Below are positions 17,938 through 27,810 of a stretch of 52,873 nucleotides of DNA, piece after piece. A program made the position numbers and the translations under genes. Source of the stretch: Hyphomicrobium sp. Lineage in GTDB: Bacteria > Pseudomonadota > Alphaproteobacteria > Rhizobiales > Hyphomicrobiaceae. The stretch covers positions 343,671 to 396,543 of the forward strand of contig JASBTM010000005.1 in assembly GCA_030148425.1 (NCBI GenBank), written 5' to 3'. Each line of letters starts with the position of its first letter. The stretch's first letter is position 1. A model generated the notes under the pieces. It searched no databases. It saw only the letters and a program-made list of their open reading frames with translations, and was not told the origin of the DNA.

Positions 17938-18951
17938 TCAGCGGCGGTATTCGGGCAGACGCTGCAAAATATCGATGATCGGGTCGTCGACCCAGGCATG
18001 CGTGACCAGATCGCGGTGCCGTCCATCGCCACCTGGAACCACCGCTACGCCGCCGGTTGCGAGCCGCGTGTTGATCTCGGGACTGACGTCGACGTCATGC
18101 GCTGCAAGAATTCCCTCGAGCTGCGCATTCTGGTTGCGCGTCGAACCGAGATAGACGCTGACAAAGAATGCGGTCGGGTCGGCCTCGATCCAATGCGCGA
18201 ACTTGTCGAGATCGCCATAGAGGGAGTCGAGCAGCACTACGCCGCGCACGCGCTTCTTGAGGCCGCCTCTCTCAATCGCGGTCGCCGCCGCGACATAGCC
18301 GCCGCTGTAGGCGACGATGACGATCGGCATGCTCGCAAACGTGCGCAGCGATTTTCGGTCGCCGTGCAGGCGCGCGAGCTGCTGGCCTGCTTCGCCGATG
18401 AAACGCCCGAATGCTCCGGGCTGCCAGAATTTGCCTGCGCTGGAATCTCGCGCATCGACCGCAAGCTGCGGCGCGACGAGCACGACATTCGCATTCGATG
18501 CCGAGATCTGCGCCGGCACCTTTTGTCGTGCGAGGACGTCGCGCTCGAGCGTTGCGCCGTGACCGTGAAAGAACACGAGCATCAATGCCGGACGGCGGAT
18601 GTCGAAGCCCTTCGGAATGTGGAGCAGCACACGGTCGTCATTATAGGTCTGGTCTTCCCAGTAGACGCGCCCCGAGCCCGTGCTGTGCCCCTTGCGGCCT
18701 GCCTCGTTGATGTTGAGAAACGGCGTATTCGAGCCGGGCATCATGCCGTGATAGGGGAACGGCGCGGTATCGAAGTGTACGAGAGCGGTCTTGTCGGCCT
18801 TGATGGGCCTGCTGCGCGACTGCACCTGGGTCTTCGAGGGGACGATCTGGCGCTGTTTGCCTTTGCTAGCCTCGGCGCCGGAAAAACCCAGGACAAGGGC
18901 CGCACTTGCTCCAAGAGCGCGCGTAAGAAATCGTCGTCGCCCGCCATTCAT
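17938..18951 (-). CDS. Exported alpha/beta-hydrolase-like protein (Tat or Sec signal)
   Basis: A 337-residue protein beginning MNGGRRRFLTRALGAS and continuing with a hydrophobic run to GAEASKG, a likely Tat-type signal (RRRFL). The mature part has an alpha/beta-hydrolase outline. LMLVFFHGHGATLE could be the oxyanion region, IVAYSGGYVAA (around residue 210) the nucleophile elbow with Ser in a YSGG setting, and HRDLVTHAW near the C-terminus a possible catalytic His. The substrate is unknown; the fold suggests an esterase or peptidase-like enzyme in the periplasm. The frame stays open for 42 codons upstream, but they are unlike a signal peptide, so I start at the ATG at 18951. It is transcribed away from the APC permease. 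Confidence 0.72.
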   Translation of the reverse strand: MNGGRRRFLTRALGASAALVLGFSGAEASKGKQRQIVPSKTQVQSRSRPIKADKTALVHFDTAPFPYHGMMPGSNTPFLNINEAGRKGHSTGSGRVYWEDQTYNDDRVLLHIPKGFDIRRPALMLVFFHGHGATLERDVLARQKVPAQISASNANVVLVAPQLAVDARDSSAGKFWQPGAFGRFIGEAGQQLARLHGDRKSLRTFASMPIVIVAYSGGYVAAATAIERGGLKKRVRGVVLLDSLYGDLDKFAHWIEADPTAFFVSVYLGSTRNQNAQLEGILAAHDVDVSPEINTRLATGGVAVVPGGDGRHRDLVTHAWVDDPIIDILQRLPEYRR

Positions 18952-19276
18952 TGCCGTCGGCACCACGCCATACGACACTCCGCAGTTGAAACGGTCGTCA
19001 TGAGAATCGCGTTTACCCTCAGGCAGAATAGTCTGCGTGCCCAGCGCGCTGAACCAAAGTATGCCTCTAAAGCGCAAAATTGTTCAATTCGTGGGGCAAA
19101 CGATACTCCAGGCGGCGCTTGCGCTCTGCTCCCAGATATCCAATGGCGCAAAAAGTGTTTGGGTAGCATCGCTTAGATGCATTTTGGCAACTCGATTTTA
19201 ACATGTTTTACCGGCAGTTGTTGGAACGGGGACGAGTCAATAGTGTTTGCGAGTCGGTCACGGTTAAGCCATCTTC
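18952..19276. other. Divergent intergenic region between hydrolase and permease
   Basis: It holds the promoters of the two divergent genes. No gene, RNA or convincing promoter box could be assigned. A short dyad GCATC-GCTTA-GATGC lies near 19168. A frame continuing the hydrolase upstream is open to about 19077 but reads as low-complexity noise. Confidence 0.4.
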
Positions 19277-20650
19277 ATGACAACAGCAGCCAGCATCAGT
19301 GTGCCGCCTTCCGTGACTCCCGGACTTGACGTCCGCACAGTCTCGACGATGACGGCAACCGCACTTGCCGTCGCCGATATGATCGGTATCGGCGTCTTTA
19401 CGAGCCTCGGATTTCAGGTCGCGGCTATTCCCTCGCCGTTCACGGTGCTGATGCTGTGGATCGTCGGCGGTGTCGCAGCGCTCTGCGGCGCGCTCGCTTA
19501 TGCCGAACTGGCCGCCGCATTTCCGCGCTCCGGCGGCGAATATAATTTTCTGTCCCGTATCTACCATCCGGCGGTCGGCTTTCTTGCGGGCTGGATCTCG
19601 GCTACTCTTGGGTTCTCGGCGCCCATTGCCCTCGCGGCCATGGCTTTCGGAGAATATTTCAAGGGCATCGTTCCGGGTGCGTCGCCGCTGCTGCTTGGCC
19701 TCGCCGTCGTCTGGGGTGTCACGCTCATCCATCTGACGGGCGTCAAGCATTCGAGCAAATTCCAGAACATATCGACGCTGATCAAAGGTGCTTTGATCAT
19801 AGCGCTGATTGTTGCCGGGCTCGCCTATGGCGTGCCGCAGCCGATCTCATTTGCGCCCTCCGCGGTCGACATGAGCTATATCGTGAGCGCACCGTTCGCG
19901 GTGAGCCTCGTGTTCGTGATGTACGCCTATTCGGGCTGGAATGCCGCGACCTATATCGCGGGCGAGGTTCGCGAACCGGCCGTCAGCCTGCCGCGTTCGA
20001 TTATTGCCGCCACCCTGATCGTGATCATCTGCTTTGTCGCGCTCAATGCGGTTTTTCTCTACACAACGCCGATCTCGGCGATGGCGGGTCAGCTGGACGT
20101 CGCGATGGTCGCCGGAAAGCATATCTTCGGTGAACTTGGCGGCAACATCGTCGGCGCGCTGATCTGCATCGGATTGGTCTCGTCGGTCAGCGCAATGACC
20201 TGGATCGGACCGCGCGTGACGATGGCGATGGGCAAGGATCACGCGCTCTTCCGAGCGTTGTCGGTGACAGGCAAAAACGGTGTGCCGACGGCCGCCATTC
20301 TGCTTCAGCTCGTCATCGTCAGTCTGCTGCTGATGACGCAGAGCTTCGAGGCCGTCCTCGAGACTATCCAGTTCAGTCTGACGCTCTGCACCTTTCTCGC
20401 CGTTCTCGGCGTGATCGTTCTGCGCTGGAAGGAACCGGACCTTCCGCGTCCCTACCGGACGTGGGGTTATCCGCTGACGCCCTTTATCTTCCTTGGGGTG
20501 ACGGCTTTCATGATGTATCACCTCGTCGTAGAGCGTCCTCTTCAGTCTTTGGCTGGTCTCGCCATCATGCTGACGGGTTTAGCCGTGTATGCCTATTCGC
20601 AACGGCGCCCAGCAAGCGGTGAGGACCTCAATAGGATCCAACATGGCTAG
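19277..20650 (+). CDS. APC-family amino acid permease
   Basis: A 457-residue inner-membrane transporter of the amino acid-polyamine-organocation superfamily with about twelve hydrophobic segments. The first helix carries the unwound motif DMIGIGVFTSLG (about 34-45), the substrate-contact Gly-rich loop of APC transporters. YSGWNAATYIAGEV (about 216-229) is the equally typical helix-6 region. The N-terminus (first 25 residues) is cytoplasmic and unremarkable. Substrate cannot be read from sequence; the closest general type is the YfnA/CAT-like amino acid group. The 3' end overlaps the start of the exported unknown gene by eight bases, which suggests co-expression. Confidence 0.85.
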   Translation: MTTAASISVPPSVTPGLDVRTVSTMTATALAVADMIGIGVFTSLGFQVAAIPSPFTVLMLWIVGGVAALCGALAYAELAAAFPRSGGEYNFLSRIYHPAVGFLAGWISATLGFSAPIALAAMAFGEYFKGIVPGASPLLLGLAVVWGVTLIHLTGVKHSSKFQNISTLIKGALIIALIVAGLAYGVPQPISFAPSAVDMSYIVSAPFAVSLVFVMYAYSGWNAATYIAGEVREPAVSLPRSIIAATLIVIICFVALNAVFLYTTPISAMAGQLDVAMVAGKHIFGELGGNIVGALICIGLVSSVSAMTWIGPRVTMAMGKDHALFRALSVTGKNGVPTAAILLQLVIVSLLLMTQSFEAVLETIQFSLTLCTFLAVLGVIVLRWKEPDLPRPYRTWGYPLTPFIFLGVTAFMMYHLVVERPLQSLAGLAIMLTGLAVYAYSQRRPASGEDLNRIQHG

Positions 20651-21917
20651 AATGCGCGTGACTACGGCGGTCGCCTTTGCGGCGATCGCGGCTTTCGTTC
20701 TGTCGCCTTCAGCACGCGCCGAACCAAGCGCGAGCCTCAATGACACCGCGCGTTTCATCGCGGGCATGCAACCGTCTGAGGGTTCGCCTCTCAAAGCCAA
20801 TACGAACGACGCCTATTGGAAGCAGTATGCGAAAAGCTTCGATGATGCCTGGTCGGGTCTAGAAAAGCGGCAACTCGCCAAGATCCGGCCGCTCGTCTCC
20901 AAGGACTTCACCAACCCGCAACCCGTGCTGTTCTATTTCTTCAGCGGCCCGGATTTTCTCTACGCGGACGCTTTCTTCCCGTCGGCGACGACGTACGTGA
21001 TGGCCGGATTGGAACCGCCGGGCCAGATTCCCGATCTGCGCAAGTTCTCGCGCGGCGAAATCTCCAGCTCGCTCCGCGATCTTCGCTCTTCGCTCAGCTC
21101 CGTCCTGAGCTACAGCTTCTTCCAGACGAAGTTCATGCGCGTCGATTTCAGCCGTGCAAAGCTCAACGGCACCCTGCCGGTACTGATGACGTTCCTCGTC
21201 CGCTCGGGCAAGACGATCTATGACGCCGAGCTGTTCGACCTCCAGAGCGACGGCACGCTGCACACCCTGGATGAGAAGATCGCAAATCCGACCGGCAAGG
21301 GCGTGAGGATCACGTTCGGCGACGCCGATGTCGGGAAGAAGAAGACGCTTTATTATTTCAGCACCGATCTTTCGGATTCGGGCATCAAGAGCAGCGGCTT
21401 CATGACGTTCTGCGATACGTTCGGCAAAGGCGACAGCTTCATCAAGAGCGCGTCGTACCTGATGCACCAGGACAATTTCTCGACGGTCCGGGACTATCTG
21501 CTATCGCATAGCGTTTCTATTCTTGAGGACGACTCGGGTGTTCCGATCCGCTTTTTCGCTCAGGGTTGGCAGCTTCACCCCTATGGCCGCTACGTCGGGC
21601 CGATCGCATTATTCGGTGGGCTGCATCAGTCGAAGCTCAACGACGTGTTCGGAAAAGGCCGTGCGACACCGATCGACTTCAGTCTTGGCTATCGCTGGAA
21701 GCCGAACGAATCGAACATTCTTCGCGCTGTGAAGGACGATACGGCCGTCGCGTTTGAGGCGCCGCCTCCGGTTGTGAAGGCGAGTGCTTCCGGGGATTCT
21801 AAGCCCAAGGTCGTCGCGTCGGCCGATCGACCTGCAAAGCCGCGCTATAAATATCATCGGCGGAAGCAGCAGACGGTAAACAATTACTGGCCGAAGCTTT
21901 TCGGGTATGCGCCTTAA
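20643..21917 (+). CDS. Exported protein of unknown function, coupled to the APC permease
   Basis: A 424-residue protein with a Sec signal (MARMRVTTAV... ending SARAEP, predicted cleavage after ARA). The mature part is soluble with no family I recognise. It contains an early PLVSKDFTNPQPVLFYFFSGPDFLYADAFF-like core split by PxP, many aromatic residues, and a positively charged C-terminus (KPRYKYHRRKQ). The FSGPDFLYAD segment and the loop around FFAQGWQLHPYGRYVGP read like a conserved enzyme core, but no catalytic residues can be named. The ATG at 20643 overlaps the permease stop; a second ATG at 20652 would give three residues fewer. A periplasmic partner of the transporter is possible but unproven. 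Confidence 0.7.
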   Translation: MARMRVTTAVAFAAIAAFVLSPSARAEPSASLNDTARFIAGMQPSEGSPLKANTNDAYWKQYAKSFDDAWSGLEKRQLAKIRPLVSKDFTNPQPVLFYFFSGPDFLYADAFFPSATTYVMAGLEPPGQIPDLRKFSRGEISSSLRDLRSSLSSVLSYSFFQTKFMRVDFSRAKLNGTLPVLMTFLVRSGKTIYDAELFDLQSDGTLHTLDEKIANPTGKGVRITFGDADVGKKKTLYYFSTDLSDSGIKSSGFMTFCDTFGKGDSFIKSASYLMHQDNFSTVRDYLLSHSVSILEDDSGVPIRFFAQGWQLHPYGRYVGPIALFGGLHQSKLNDVFGKGRATPIDFSLGYRWKPNESNILRAVKDDTAVAFEAPPPVVKASASGDSKPKVVASADRPAKPRYKYHRRKQQTVNNYWPKLFGYAP

Positions 21918-21978
21918 CGGGCCGGAACCTCTACGCGGCATGCGCCGATGAGCGGATAAAAGCTATCTCCGGGGAGGA

Positions 21979-22752
21979 TCAATCTCGGAGATAGGCATCT
22001 ACGTCGGCAGCAGGAAACGGCTCGACCGTAAGATCATCGGGTAGCTCTTGCGCGGCAATGGCGGCGATATAGGCGCGCCCCGCATCCAATCCTCTGACCG
22101 CGACGCCGCGATTTGATGGTCTGCGGCTTGCGGACGGGGAACCGCCGACGACACCCTCTTCCGTCAGAAGCCGACCTATGCCGGAGCCGCGCTCCTTGGC
22201 GATTGCCTCGAGCCGGACCCAAGCGGCAAGCACGTCGCCGTCGCTATCGGCGGAAAGTGGCATGTTCGCTCCCAACCGGACGGCCGCTTGCACCACGCGG
22301 ATCCGGCGGTCGCTTGACATTTTGAGCTTGCGCGACGACTCCTCGAGGTCGACGCCGACCGGCATGTCGGCTGTGACGGCAATGAGGGCTGCGCCGTCAC
22401 AGTGAGATATGCTGAAATGCGGTCCGCCGTTCCCGAGAATTGGACGTCCGCCCTTTTCTATGCGGAAGACAATGCGCCTCAGGCGTTCGCCTCCGACGCG
22501 TTCCAAGACGATGCGTGTCGCGATGCGCGACGTTCGCCATAGTCGCCGCGTCCGTTCGTCGGCTATAGCCTCGGCGCGTTGTTCGTCGGCGACGGAAAGT
22601 CGTGGCCTGCGCGCTTCCTCTTCAGCGAGAGAGGCTTCGGCGCCGACCAGATCGACCAACACGATCTCTATGGCGCGCCCTCCCTCGCCCCGGTTCGGGG
22701 TGCCAGCCAAATTGGGGTCAGCTGCGGCCGGCACGAGGCTTCTTAACGTCAT
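21979..22752 (-). CDS. 4'-phosphopantetheinyl transferase (Sfp-like)
   Basis: A 257-residue Sfp/AcpT-type enzyme that moves phosphopantetheine from CoA to a serine of carrier proteins. The signature blocks are present: GRPIL and [10 protein letters not shown] (about residues 103-120), then VGVDLEE about 15 residues on (Mg-binding Asp and Glu), then [14 protein letters not shown] with the Glu and Lys of the WxxKEA-K motif (here W-V-R-L-E-A...K; the usual Lys before Glu is Leu). The ATG at 22752 lies 34 bases inside the merR-like gene, so the two genes overlap and are co-transcribed. The target is not local; no polyketide or peptide synthetase lies nearby. Confidence 0.82.
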   Translation of the reverse strand: MTLRSLVPAAADPNLAGTPNRGEGGRAIEIVLVDLVGAEASLAEEEARRPRLSVADEQRAEAIADERTRRLWRTSRIATRIVLERVGGERLRRIVFRIEKGGRPILGNGGPHFSISHCDGAALIAVTADMPVGVDLEESSRKLKMSSDRRIRVVQAAVRLGANMPLSADSDGDVLAAWVRLEAIAKERGSGIGRLLTEEGVVGGSPSASRRPSNRGVAVRGLDAGRAYIAAIAAQELPDDLTVEPFPAADVDAYLRD

Positions 22753-23245
22753 CCGGATTGGCCGCGAGATTGATCGGCAGTCCGCGCAAAATAGCGGCCG
22801 CAATCTCAAGCTCGCGAATCGCCGTCTTCAGCATATCCCGGGAGAGTTCGGCTGTGTCCTCGTGCACCTCAACCCTAGGCGGCGCGGCGGGAGGAGTTGC
22901 AGTTGCCTTGGCCAAAGGTTTGCGACCGCGTTTGCGCCCGGCCGCCGGAGCCGGAGCAGCCTGCACGGCCGTGGAGCGGTGAGCGGCAGCCTTGACCTGA
23001 TCGACGCCATGCTCGCGCAGGATCTTCTGGACGCCACGAATGGTGTAGCCCTCAGCGTGGAGAAGCGTGCGGATGCCGCGAAGCAGCTCCATGTCCTCCG
23101 GACGATAATAACGCCGGCCACCGCCGCGCTTCATCGGCCTTATCTGCGGGAAGCGCCCTTCCCAGAAACGCAGGACGTGCTTCGGAATCTGGAGTTCGTC
23201 GGCAACCTCACCGATCGTGCGAAACGCCTCTGCCGACTTGTTCAT
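22718..23245 (-). CDS. MerR-family transcriptional regulator
   Basis: A 175-residue protein with an N-terminal MerR-type winged helix ([22 protein letters not shown], split here at about residues 9-30, followed by [19 protein letters not shown]). A Pro/Ala/Lys-rich linker ([11 protein letters not shown]) and a short helical C-terminus follow. No Cys-rich metal-binding loop is seen, so it is not a metal sensor of the classic type. It always sits next to ihfA in this order, where its role is not established. An in-frame GTG lies seven codons upstream, but the ATG at 23245 has GAGGGGG at a good distance. Confidence 0.85.
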   Translation of the reverse strand: MNKSAEAFRTIGEVADELQIPKHVLRFWEGRFPQIRPMKRGGGRRYYRPEDMELLRGIRTLLHAEGYTIRGVQKILREHGVDQVKAAAHRSTAVQAAPAPAAGRKRGRKPLAKATATPPAAPPRVEVHEDTAELSRDMLKTAIRELEIAAAILRGLPINLAANPDDVKKPRAGRS

Positions 23246-23316
23246 CGCTTGCCCCCTCGTGCTCACGAAACTCTGCGAATTGGACGCCCAGTTTCCGGCG
23301 CTTGCAACAGGCTACA

Positions 23317-23622
23317 TCAGCGCTTCGAATGACCTTTGTTGATCCGATCTTTCATGATGTTCGAGGGACGGAATACGAGCACGCGCCGCGGCGTGATCGG
23401 AACTTCCTCGCCCGTCTTCGGATTGCGCCCGACCCGCTGGCCTTTCTGGCGGATCCCGAAGGAGCCGAAAGACGACAGCTTGACGGCGTCGCCGACCGCC
23501 AAACTTCCTGAAATCTCATCAAGCACGCGTTCAACGAGATCCTGACTCTCGTTGCGGGGAAGCCCCACCTTCTCGACGACGGCTTCCGCAAGATCTGCCC
23601 GCGTCAATGTCTTGCCCACCAT
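23317..23622 (-). CDS. ihfA: Integration host factor subunit alpha
   Basis: A 101-residue HU/IHF-fold protein ([15 protein letters not shown]). The beta-arm proline and following residues are in [17 protein letters not shown], and the family's [10 protein letters not shown] is present. IHF bends DNA at WATCAA-N4-TTR sites; one such site lies upstream of hupS in this same window. The ATG at 23622 follows GGGAGGT; the frame extends eight codons further upstream without a ribosome site. A 129-base gap separates it from fabH, so it probably has its own promoter. Confidence 0.95.
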   Translation of the reverse strand: MVGKTLTRADLAEAVVEKVGLPRNESQDLVERVLDEISGSLAVGDAVKLSSFGSFGIRQKGQRVGRNPKTGEEVPITPRRVLVFRPSNIMKDRINKGHSKR

Positions 23623-23751
23623 CAATACCTCCCGGCCGAGCCACAATATCGGCCGGGGATGGTAGCGGCGGTTGGTCGCGGGGTCAACGGGACGTCAGAA
23701 ACAACTGACTGAAAAAAAACGATTTTCTACGCTGCAGCGCACCAAAATGCC

Positions 23752-24729
23752 TCACCAGCGGGCAAGAACGGCGCCCCAGGTGAAGCCGCCGCCCATCGCT
23801 TCCATCAAGACCAGGTTGCCTTCCTTGACCCGGTGAGCCTCGAAGGCATCATTCAGTGCGAGAGGAATGGACGCCGCCGACGTGTTTCCGTGCTTGTCGA
23901 GCGTCATGACGATCTTCTCGGGCGCGACGTTGAGCTTTTTGGCGATCCCATCGAGGATGCGCTTGTTTGCCTGATGCGGAATGAAAAGATCAATCTCTTC
24001 CGCCGTGTAACCCGTCTCGACCAATGTTTCCTCGATCACGCCGGAAATTTTCTGCACGGCGTGACGGAAGACCTCGCGGCCGTTCATGCGCAGATGTCCG
24101 ACTGTCTTGGTCGATCCCGGTCCGCCATCAACGTAAAGCAGGTCTTCGAAACGGCCGTCGGACCTGATGAGCGTCGAGATGATGCCCCTGTCCTCGCGTC
24201 CGCCGCGCTGAGGTTGGGCCTCTAGCACGACCGCGCCGGCGCCGTCGCCGAACAGGACGCACGTCGAGCGATCAGACCAATCGAGAATGCGCGAAAACGT
24301 TTCCGCGCCGATGACGAGCGCGCGCTTCGATTGTCCGGCTTTCAGGAAATTATCGGCGGTCGCGAGGGCATAGACGAAACCCGAGCAGACGGCTTGGATA
24401 TCGAACGCCGCACCCTTCGTTACGCCGAGCATCGACTGGATGCGCACCGCCGTTGCGGGAAAAGTACGATCGGGAGTTGAGGTGGCGCAGACGATTAAAT
24501 CGATGTCGATCGGATCGATACCTGCGCGGACCAACGCCTGCTTCGCTGCAGCCGCGCCGAGTTCGGATGTCAGCTCCTTTTCGTCGGCGATATGCCGCCG
24601 GACGATCCCAGAGCGCTCCCGAATCCATGTGTCACTGGTGTCGACAATTTTCGCGAGATCGTCGTTCGTTACGACGCGTTTCGGAAGGTGCGCGCCGACG
24701 CTGCGAATAACAGAGCGGAGAACTGCCAA
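23752..24729 (-). CDS. fabH: Beta-ketoacyl-ACP synthase III
   Basis: Initiates type II fatty acid synthesis by condensing acetyl-CoA with malonyl-ACP. It has 325 residues with the Cys-His-Asn triad visible: Cys115 ([11 protein letters not shown]), His in [10 protein letters not shown] and Asn in HGNTSAAS. The gene starts two bases after the plsX stop and is transcribed with it, the standard plsX-fabH order. Confidence 0.97.
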   Translation of the reverse strand: MAVLRSVIRSVGAHLPKRVVTNDDLAKIVDTSDTWIRERSGIVRRHIADEKELTSELGAAAAKQALVRAGIDPIDIDLIVCATSTPDRTFPATAVRIQSMLGVTKGAAFDIQAVCSGFVYALATADNFLKAGQSKRALVIGAETFSRILDWSDRSTCVLFGDGAGAVVLEAQPQRGGREDRGIISTLIRSDGRFEDLLYVDGGPGSTKTVGHLRMNGREVFRHAVQKISGVIEETLVETGYTAEEIDLFIPHQANKRILDGIAKKLNVAPEKIVMTLDKHGNTSAASIPLALNDAFEAHRVKEGNLVLMEAMGGGFTWGAVLARW

Positions 24730-24731
24730 GT

Positions 24732-25817
24732 CTATGCCTTTCCGAGCAGGCTGCCGGTTGCGTCGCGGGCAGGAGCACCGCCGACCGCGGCCGAGAGCCT
24801 ATGATGGAAGCCGTCGATATCGGCCGTGAGGCGCGCGATCAAGCCGGAATCGGCCATCTCGTACGCAAGATCGACAGCGCTCGCAAATCCAAAGGCATCG
24901 GTGCCTCCGTGGCTCTTAACCGCAATACCGTTAAGACCGAGGAACGTCCCGCCATTCACGCGGCGGGGGTCCATTTTTTCCTTAAGAACCCGGAAGCCGC
25001 CCTGGGCCAGCAACGCGCCGATTTTGCTCATCAAAGAGCTGGTCATCGCAGCCCGCAAATATGTGCTGATCTGCCGGGCTGTGCCCTCAGCTGTTTTCAG
25101 CGCGATATTGCCGGCAAATCCCTCGACGACGACGACATCGACGGCCCCTTGGCCGATCTGATCGCCTTCGATGAACCCCTTGTATTCGAGCGGCAGCGCA
25201 TCGACGGACTTCAGCAGCGCATGCGCGGCCTTCACGTCCTCGTTGCCCTTCATTTCTTCGGTGCCGACATTCAGCAATCCGACCGATGGTCTTTCGGTGT
25301 GAAAGACGGCGCGCGCCATCGCTGCGCCCATCAGCGAGAAGTCGGCAAGCTGCTCGGCAGAAGCTCCGATATTGGCGCCTACGTCGAGAACGATGCATTC
25401 CGATGTGACGGTCGGCCAAAGCGCCGCAATCGCCGGGCGCTCGATGCCCGCCATCGGGCGCAGGACGAGTTTGGCAATCGCCATCAACGCGCCGGTGTTG
25501 CCCGCGGAAACGGCAGCGTCCGCTTCGCCGGCCTTCACGGCCTCGAGCGGTAGCCACATGCTGGAGCCCTTGCCGCGGCGCAGGGCTTGGCTCGGCTTCT
25601 CCTCCATCGCGATCACGAGATCGGTATGGACGACGCGGCTCCGCGCGCGCAACGCCGGATGCTGAGCCAGTGCCGCGTCGATGCGCGCCTGCTGACCGTA
25701 CATGATAAAGCTCAACGCGGGTTGGCGCTCAAGCGATAGAGCTGCCCCTGGGATCACGACCTCCGGGCCGTGATCGCCCCCCATTGCGTCAAGTGCAATC
25801 GTCTTTGGGCTTGCCAT
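24732..25817 (-). CDS. plsX: Phosphate acyltransferase PlsX
   Basis: Acyl-ACP:phosphate transacylase, 361 residues, forming acyl-phosphate for PlsY in phospholipid synthesis. It begins [25 protein letters not shown]; the [11 protein letters not shown] block is the family signature. [13 protein letters not shown] and [15 protein letters not shown] follow in the middle, and [16 protein letters not shown] near the end. It is followed after two bases by fabH and preceded by a 290-base gap with no gene. Confidence 0.97.
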   Translation of the reverse strand: MASPKTIALDAMGGDHGPEVVIPGAALSLERQPALSFIMYGQQARIDAALAQHPALRARSRVVHTDLVIAMEEKPSQALRRGKGSSMWLPLEAVKAGEADAAVSAGNTGALMAIAKLVLRPMAGIERPAIAALWPTVTSECIVLDVGANIGASAEQLADFSLMGAAMARAVFHTERPSVGLLNVGTEEMKGNEDVKAAHALLKSVDALPLEYKGFIEGDQIGQGAVDVVVVEGFAGNIALKTAEGTARQISTYLRAAMTSSLMSKIGALLAQGGFRVLKEKMDPRRVNGGTFLGLNGIAVKSHGGTDAFGFASAVDLAYEMADSGLIARLTADIDGFHHRLSAAVGGAPARDATGSLLGKA

Positions 25818-26071
25818 TCTTGTCGATTGCCGTGGAACCGCGTTTTCGCGCTGACTGCGCCCGACTCGGCTAACGGCCCTGTTTGTCCCCGAAATTCGGC
25901 GAGACCATAGCCTTTTAGAGCCCGCTCACAAGGCGAAAACGCGCCTCGTGACAGAACCACTCACACCTGTGTAGTTTACCTTGTCTTTTCATCCGCATAT
26001 AGCGGCTGAGAGAAAGAATTCGAGGCCGGTCGACTACGGGCGCGGCGAACGATTCGGCGTTCCGGACGCCC

Positions 26072-26109
26072 GAACCTGAGGTGCCAGACCGCGGCAATTC
26101 CTCAGGTTC
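26072..26109. repeat. Inverted repeat at the DUF177 stop codon
   Basis: Perfect 10-bp arms GAACCTGAGG and CCTCAGGTTC are separated by 18 bases; the second arm overlaps the DUF177 stop codon. On the minus strand it could fold at the 3' end of that message, but no T tract follows. The remaining part of the gap to plsX shows no gene. Confidence 0.4.
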
Positions 26110-26626
26110 AGTCTTTATCCTTAAGCTTGGCTAATGCTGCAAACGGGTTTGATGCGGCGGGCTCGTCCGACTTGGGATCCTGCCATGTAAACTCCGCGCC
26201 CTCACGTCGCGGATAGGGATTGAGCGAGGCGGACAGCGTCTCGAACACGATGCGGCCAACGGGAATGAGGCCATGCTCGAGAAGCTCGACATCGGAGCCG
26301 CCGAGGATGCTCGCCTCCTCTTCGCTATCTTCGGAGGCAAGATCCGGCCAAAACTCGACTTCGAAGGCCGCATTGACCTTGCCCTGGACGGGCTCAAGCG
26401 AGACGACGCATGCCTGCTCAACGCCCGCGCTGATCGAGCCGGACAGACGATAGGCGCCTCCTGAAATCGCGACGATGCGATAGCGCGCGGAAAGCGCCGA
26501 AACATCCAGGATATTGAGGGTCTGCGCTACGGACTTCAGCTCTTCGGCCGTTGCTGTGCGTGTGCGATCGAGGCCGCCAGCCGGGATTTCAGTCGTCTTT
26601 TCCGTCCAGTCCAAAGTGTTCGTCAC
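26108..26626 (-). CDS. DUF177 (YceD) family protein
   Basis: A 172-residue YceD-like protein of the family linked to 23S rRNA accumulation and found beside rpmF-plsX or plsX. Visible motifs are CVVSLEPVQGKV followed by an acidic stretch (FEVEFWPD, EDSEEEA) and NPFAALAKLK at the end. I place the start at a GTG (26626) that overlaps the CBP3 stop in a GTGA junction. The frame is open for 23 more codons, but they run into the neighbouring gene and have no supporting ribosome site. Confidence 0.85.
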   Translation of the reverse strand: MTNTLDWTEKTTEIPAGGLDRTRTATAEELKSVAQTLNILDVSALSARYRIVAISGGAYRLSGSISAGVEQACVVSLEPVQGKVNAAFEVEFWPDLASEDSEEEASILGGSDVELLEHGLIPVGRIVFETLSASLNPYPRREGAEFTWQDPKSDEPAASNPFAALAKLKDKD

Positions 26627-27183
26627 GTCACCGTCATCCTGATGTTTGTTAGGCTTTCGTCGAGCAGCGATTTCGCCGCCCCGCTTCGAACCCATTCGTC
26701 GAAATCTTGAGTGGAAAGCGCGGCCGACGCTTCTCGTACATAGCGAGCCAGCGCTTCTGCTGCATCCTCCCTTGCAGCCCCCGCCTCCAAGAGCTGGTGT
26801 TTCAGGCTCTTGACCAAGTTCGTCTGCGCGGCGTCCGAGAGATCGCGTTGGTAAATTGTGGCGCGCTCGTAAAACGCCGCGGCGGCACGTTTAACCTTCT
26901 TCGGTACGGTAAGATCTCCGACGCCCATCTCTCGCATGCAATCGTCCATGTCGTTGACGAAAGCCTCGATCGCGCGTTGGCGAATGGTCTCGGCATCCGG
27001 CCCCTGCAATGCCTCAAGCCCGAGGTAGAGGTGCAGCACGACCAGCTCGAAGCGGCCGGCAGGTGTGTCTGGAACGCCCAGAACGCTGTAAAAAGCGGGC
27101 TGCCGCGCTGCGGTCACGACGGCGCCATAAAGCTCTTCTGCTCTGCGGCCGGTTTCAACCCGCTGTCTCAGCCATCGCAACAT
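26623..27183 (-). CDS. Ubiquinol-cytochrome c chaperone (CBP3/UQCC1 family)
   Basis: A 186-residue cytoplasmic protein of the family that in mitochondria (Cbp3/UQCC1) helps synthesis and assembly of cytochrome b. The family core is clear: AEELYGAVVTAARQPAFY, then VPDTPAGRFELVVLHLYL and VNDMDDCMREMGVGDLTVPKK (split across about residues 15-110). It is nearly always next to DUF177 in alphaproteobacteria, as here. The start MLRWLRQRVE at 27183 gives the usual length; ATG 27234 would add 17 residues. A much longer upstream frame exists but runs antisense to bamE and is rejected. Confidence 0.9.
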   Translation of the reverse strand: MLRWLRQRVETGRRAEELYGAVVTAARQPAFYSVLGVPDTPAGRFELVVLHLYLGLEALQGPDAETIRQRAIEAFVNDMDDCMREMGVGDLTVPKKVKRAAAAFYERATIYQRDLSDAAQTNLVKSLKHQLLEAGAAREDAAEALARYVREASAALSTQDFDEWVRSGAAKSLLDESLTNIRMTVT

Positions 27184-27321
27184 CTCGGTGTCCTGGGGTT
27201 TGCGGTGTGAAACCGACAAATGTCTGGGGATCATGCCTTGCTGCCACGGGGGCGCGCAGTTGCTGGCGTTCTGCTCACAATTTAAACACTCGTGACGGAA
27301 AGGCGAGGCGATTCCCGCGAA

Positions 27322-27810
27322 ATGAAAGTGCAAATGAAACAGAACGGGATCAATCGCCGGTTTCAAGTGGCCGCGCTGCTGCTCGGCATGCTGGCTTGTA
27401 CCGCCGTTCTGGCGGGCTGCGGAACGCCGACAATCACCAAGCACGGCCAGCAGTTCCGCGAAACCGACTTGCAGTCGATTCAGCCGGGAATGAGCCAGGA
27501 TCAGGTGCGGACAGCCCTCGGCACCCCGGCGACGACGGCCGTGCTCGGCGACGGGCGCGCGTTTTATTATATTTCGAGCACCGACACCCAGAAGTCGTTC
27601 TTCCTGCCGACCGAGCAGGATCGCCAGGTGGTCGCCGTTTACTTCAACCAGGGCAACACAGTCGACAGCATCGCCAATTACGGCTTGAAAGACGGCAAAG
27701 TGTTCGACTTCGTCAGCCGCACCACGCCCGCGCCCGGGGGCAAGGACGAAGGCATCCTGAAGGGGCTCTTCCGCAACCTCGGCAAGCAGCAGCTCTTCGG
27801 CGGCGGCTAA
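27322..27810 (+). CDS. bamE: Outer-membrane assembly lipoprotein BamE (SmpA/OmlA)
   Basis: A 162-residue lipoprotein. The signal ends LAGC with the lipid-bearing Cys33. The SmpA/OmlA domain follows: DLQSIQPGMSQDQVRTALG and LGTPATTA are the conserved BamE core. It is part of the BAM complex inserting outer-membrane proteins. Starts at 27322 (MKVQMKQ) or 27334 (MKQ) are both possible. It is divergent from the CBP3-type gene and separated from it by about 140 bases. Confidence 0.92.
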   Translation: MKVQMKQNGINRRFQVAALLLGMLACTAVLAGCGTPTITKHGQQFRETDLQSIQPGMSQDQVRTALGTPATTAVLGDGRAFYYISSTDTQKSFFLPTEQDRQVVAVYFNQGNTVDSIANYGLKDGKVFDFVSRTTPAPGGKDEGILKGLFRNLGKQQLFGGG

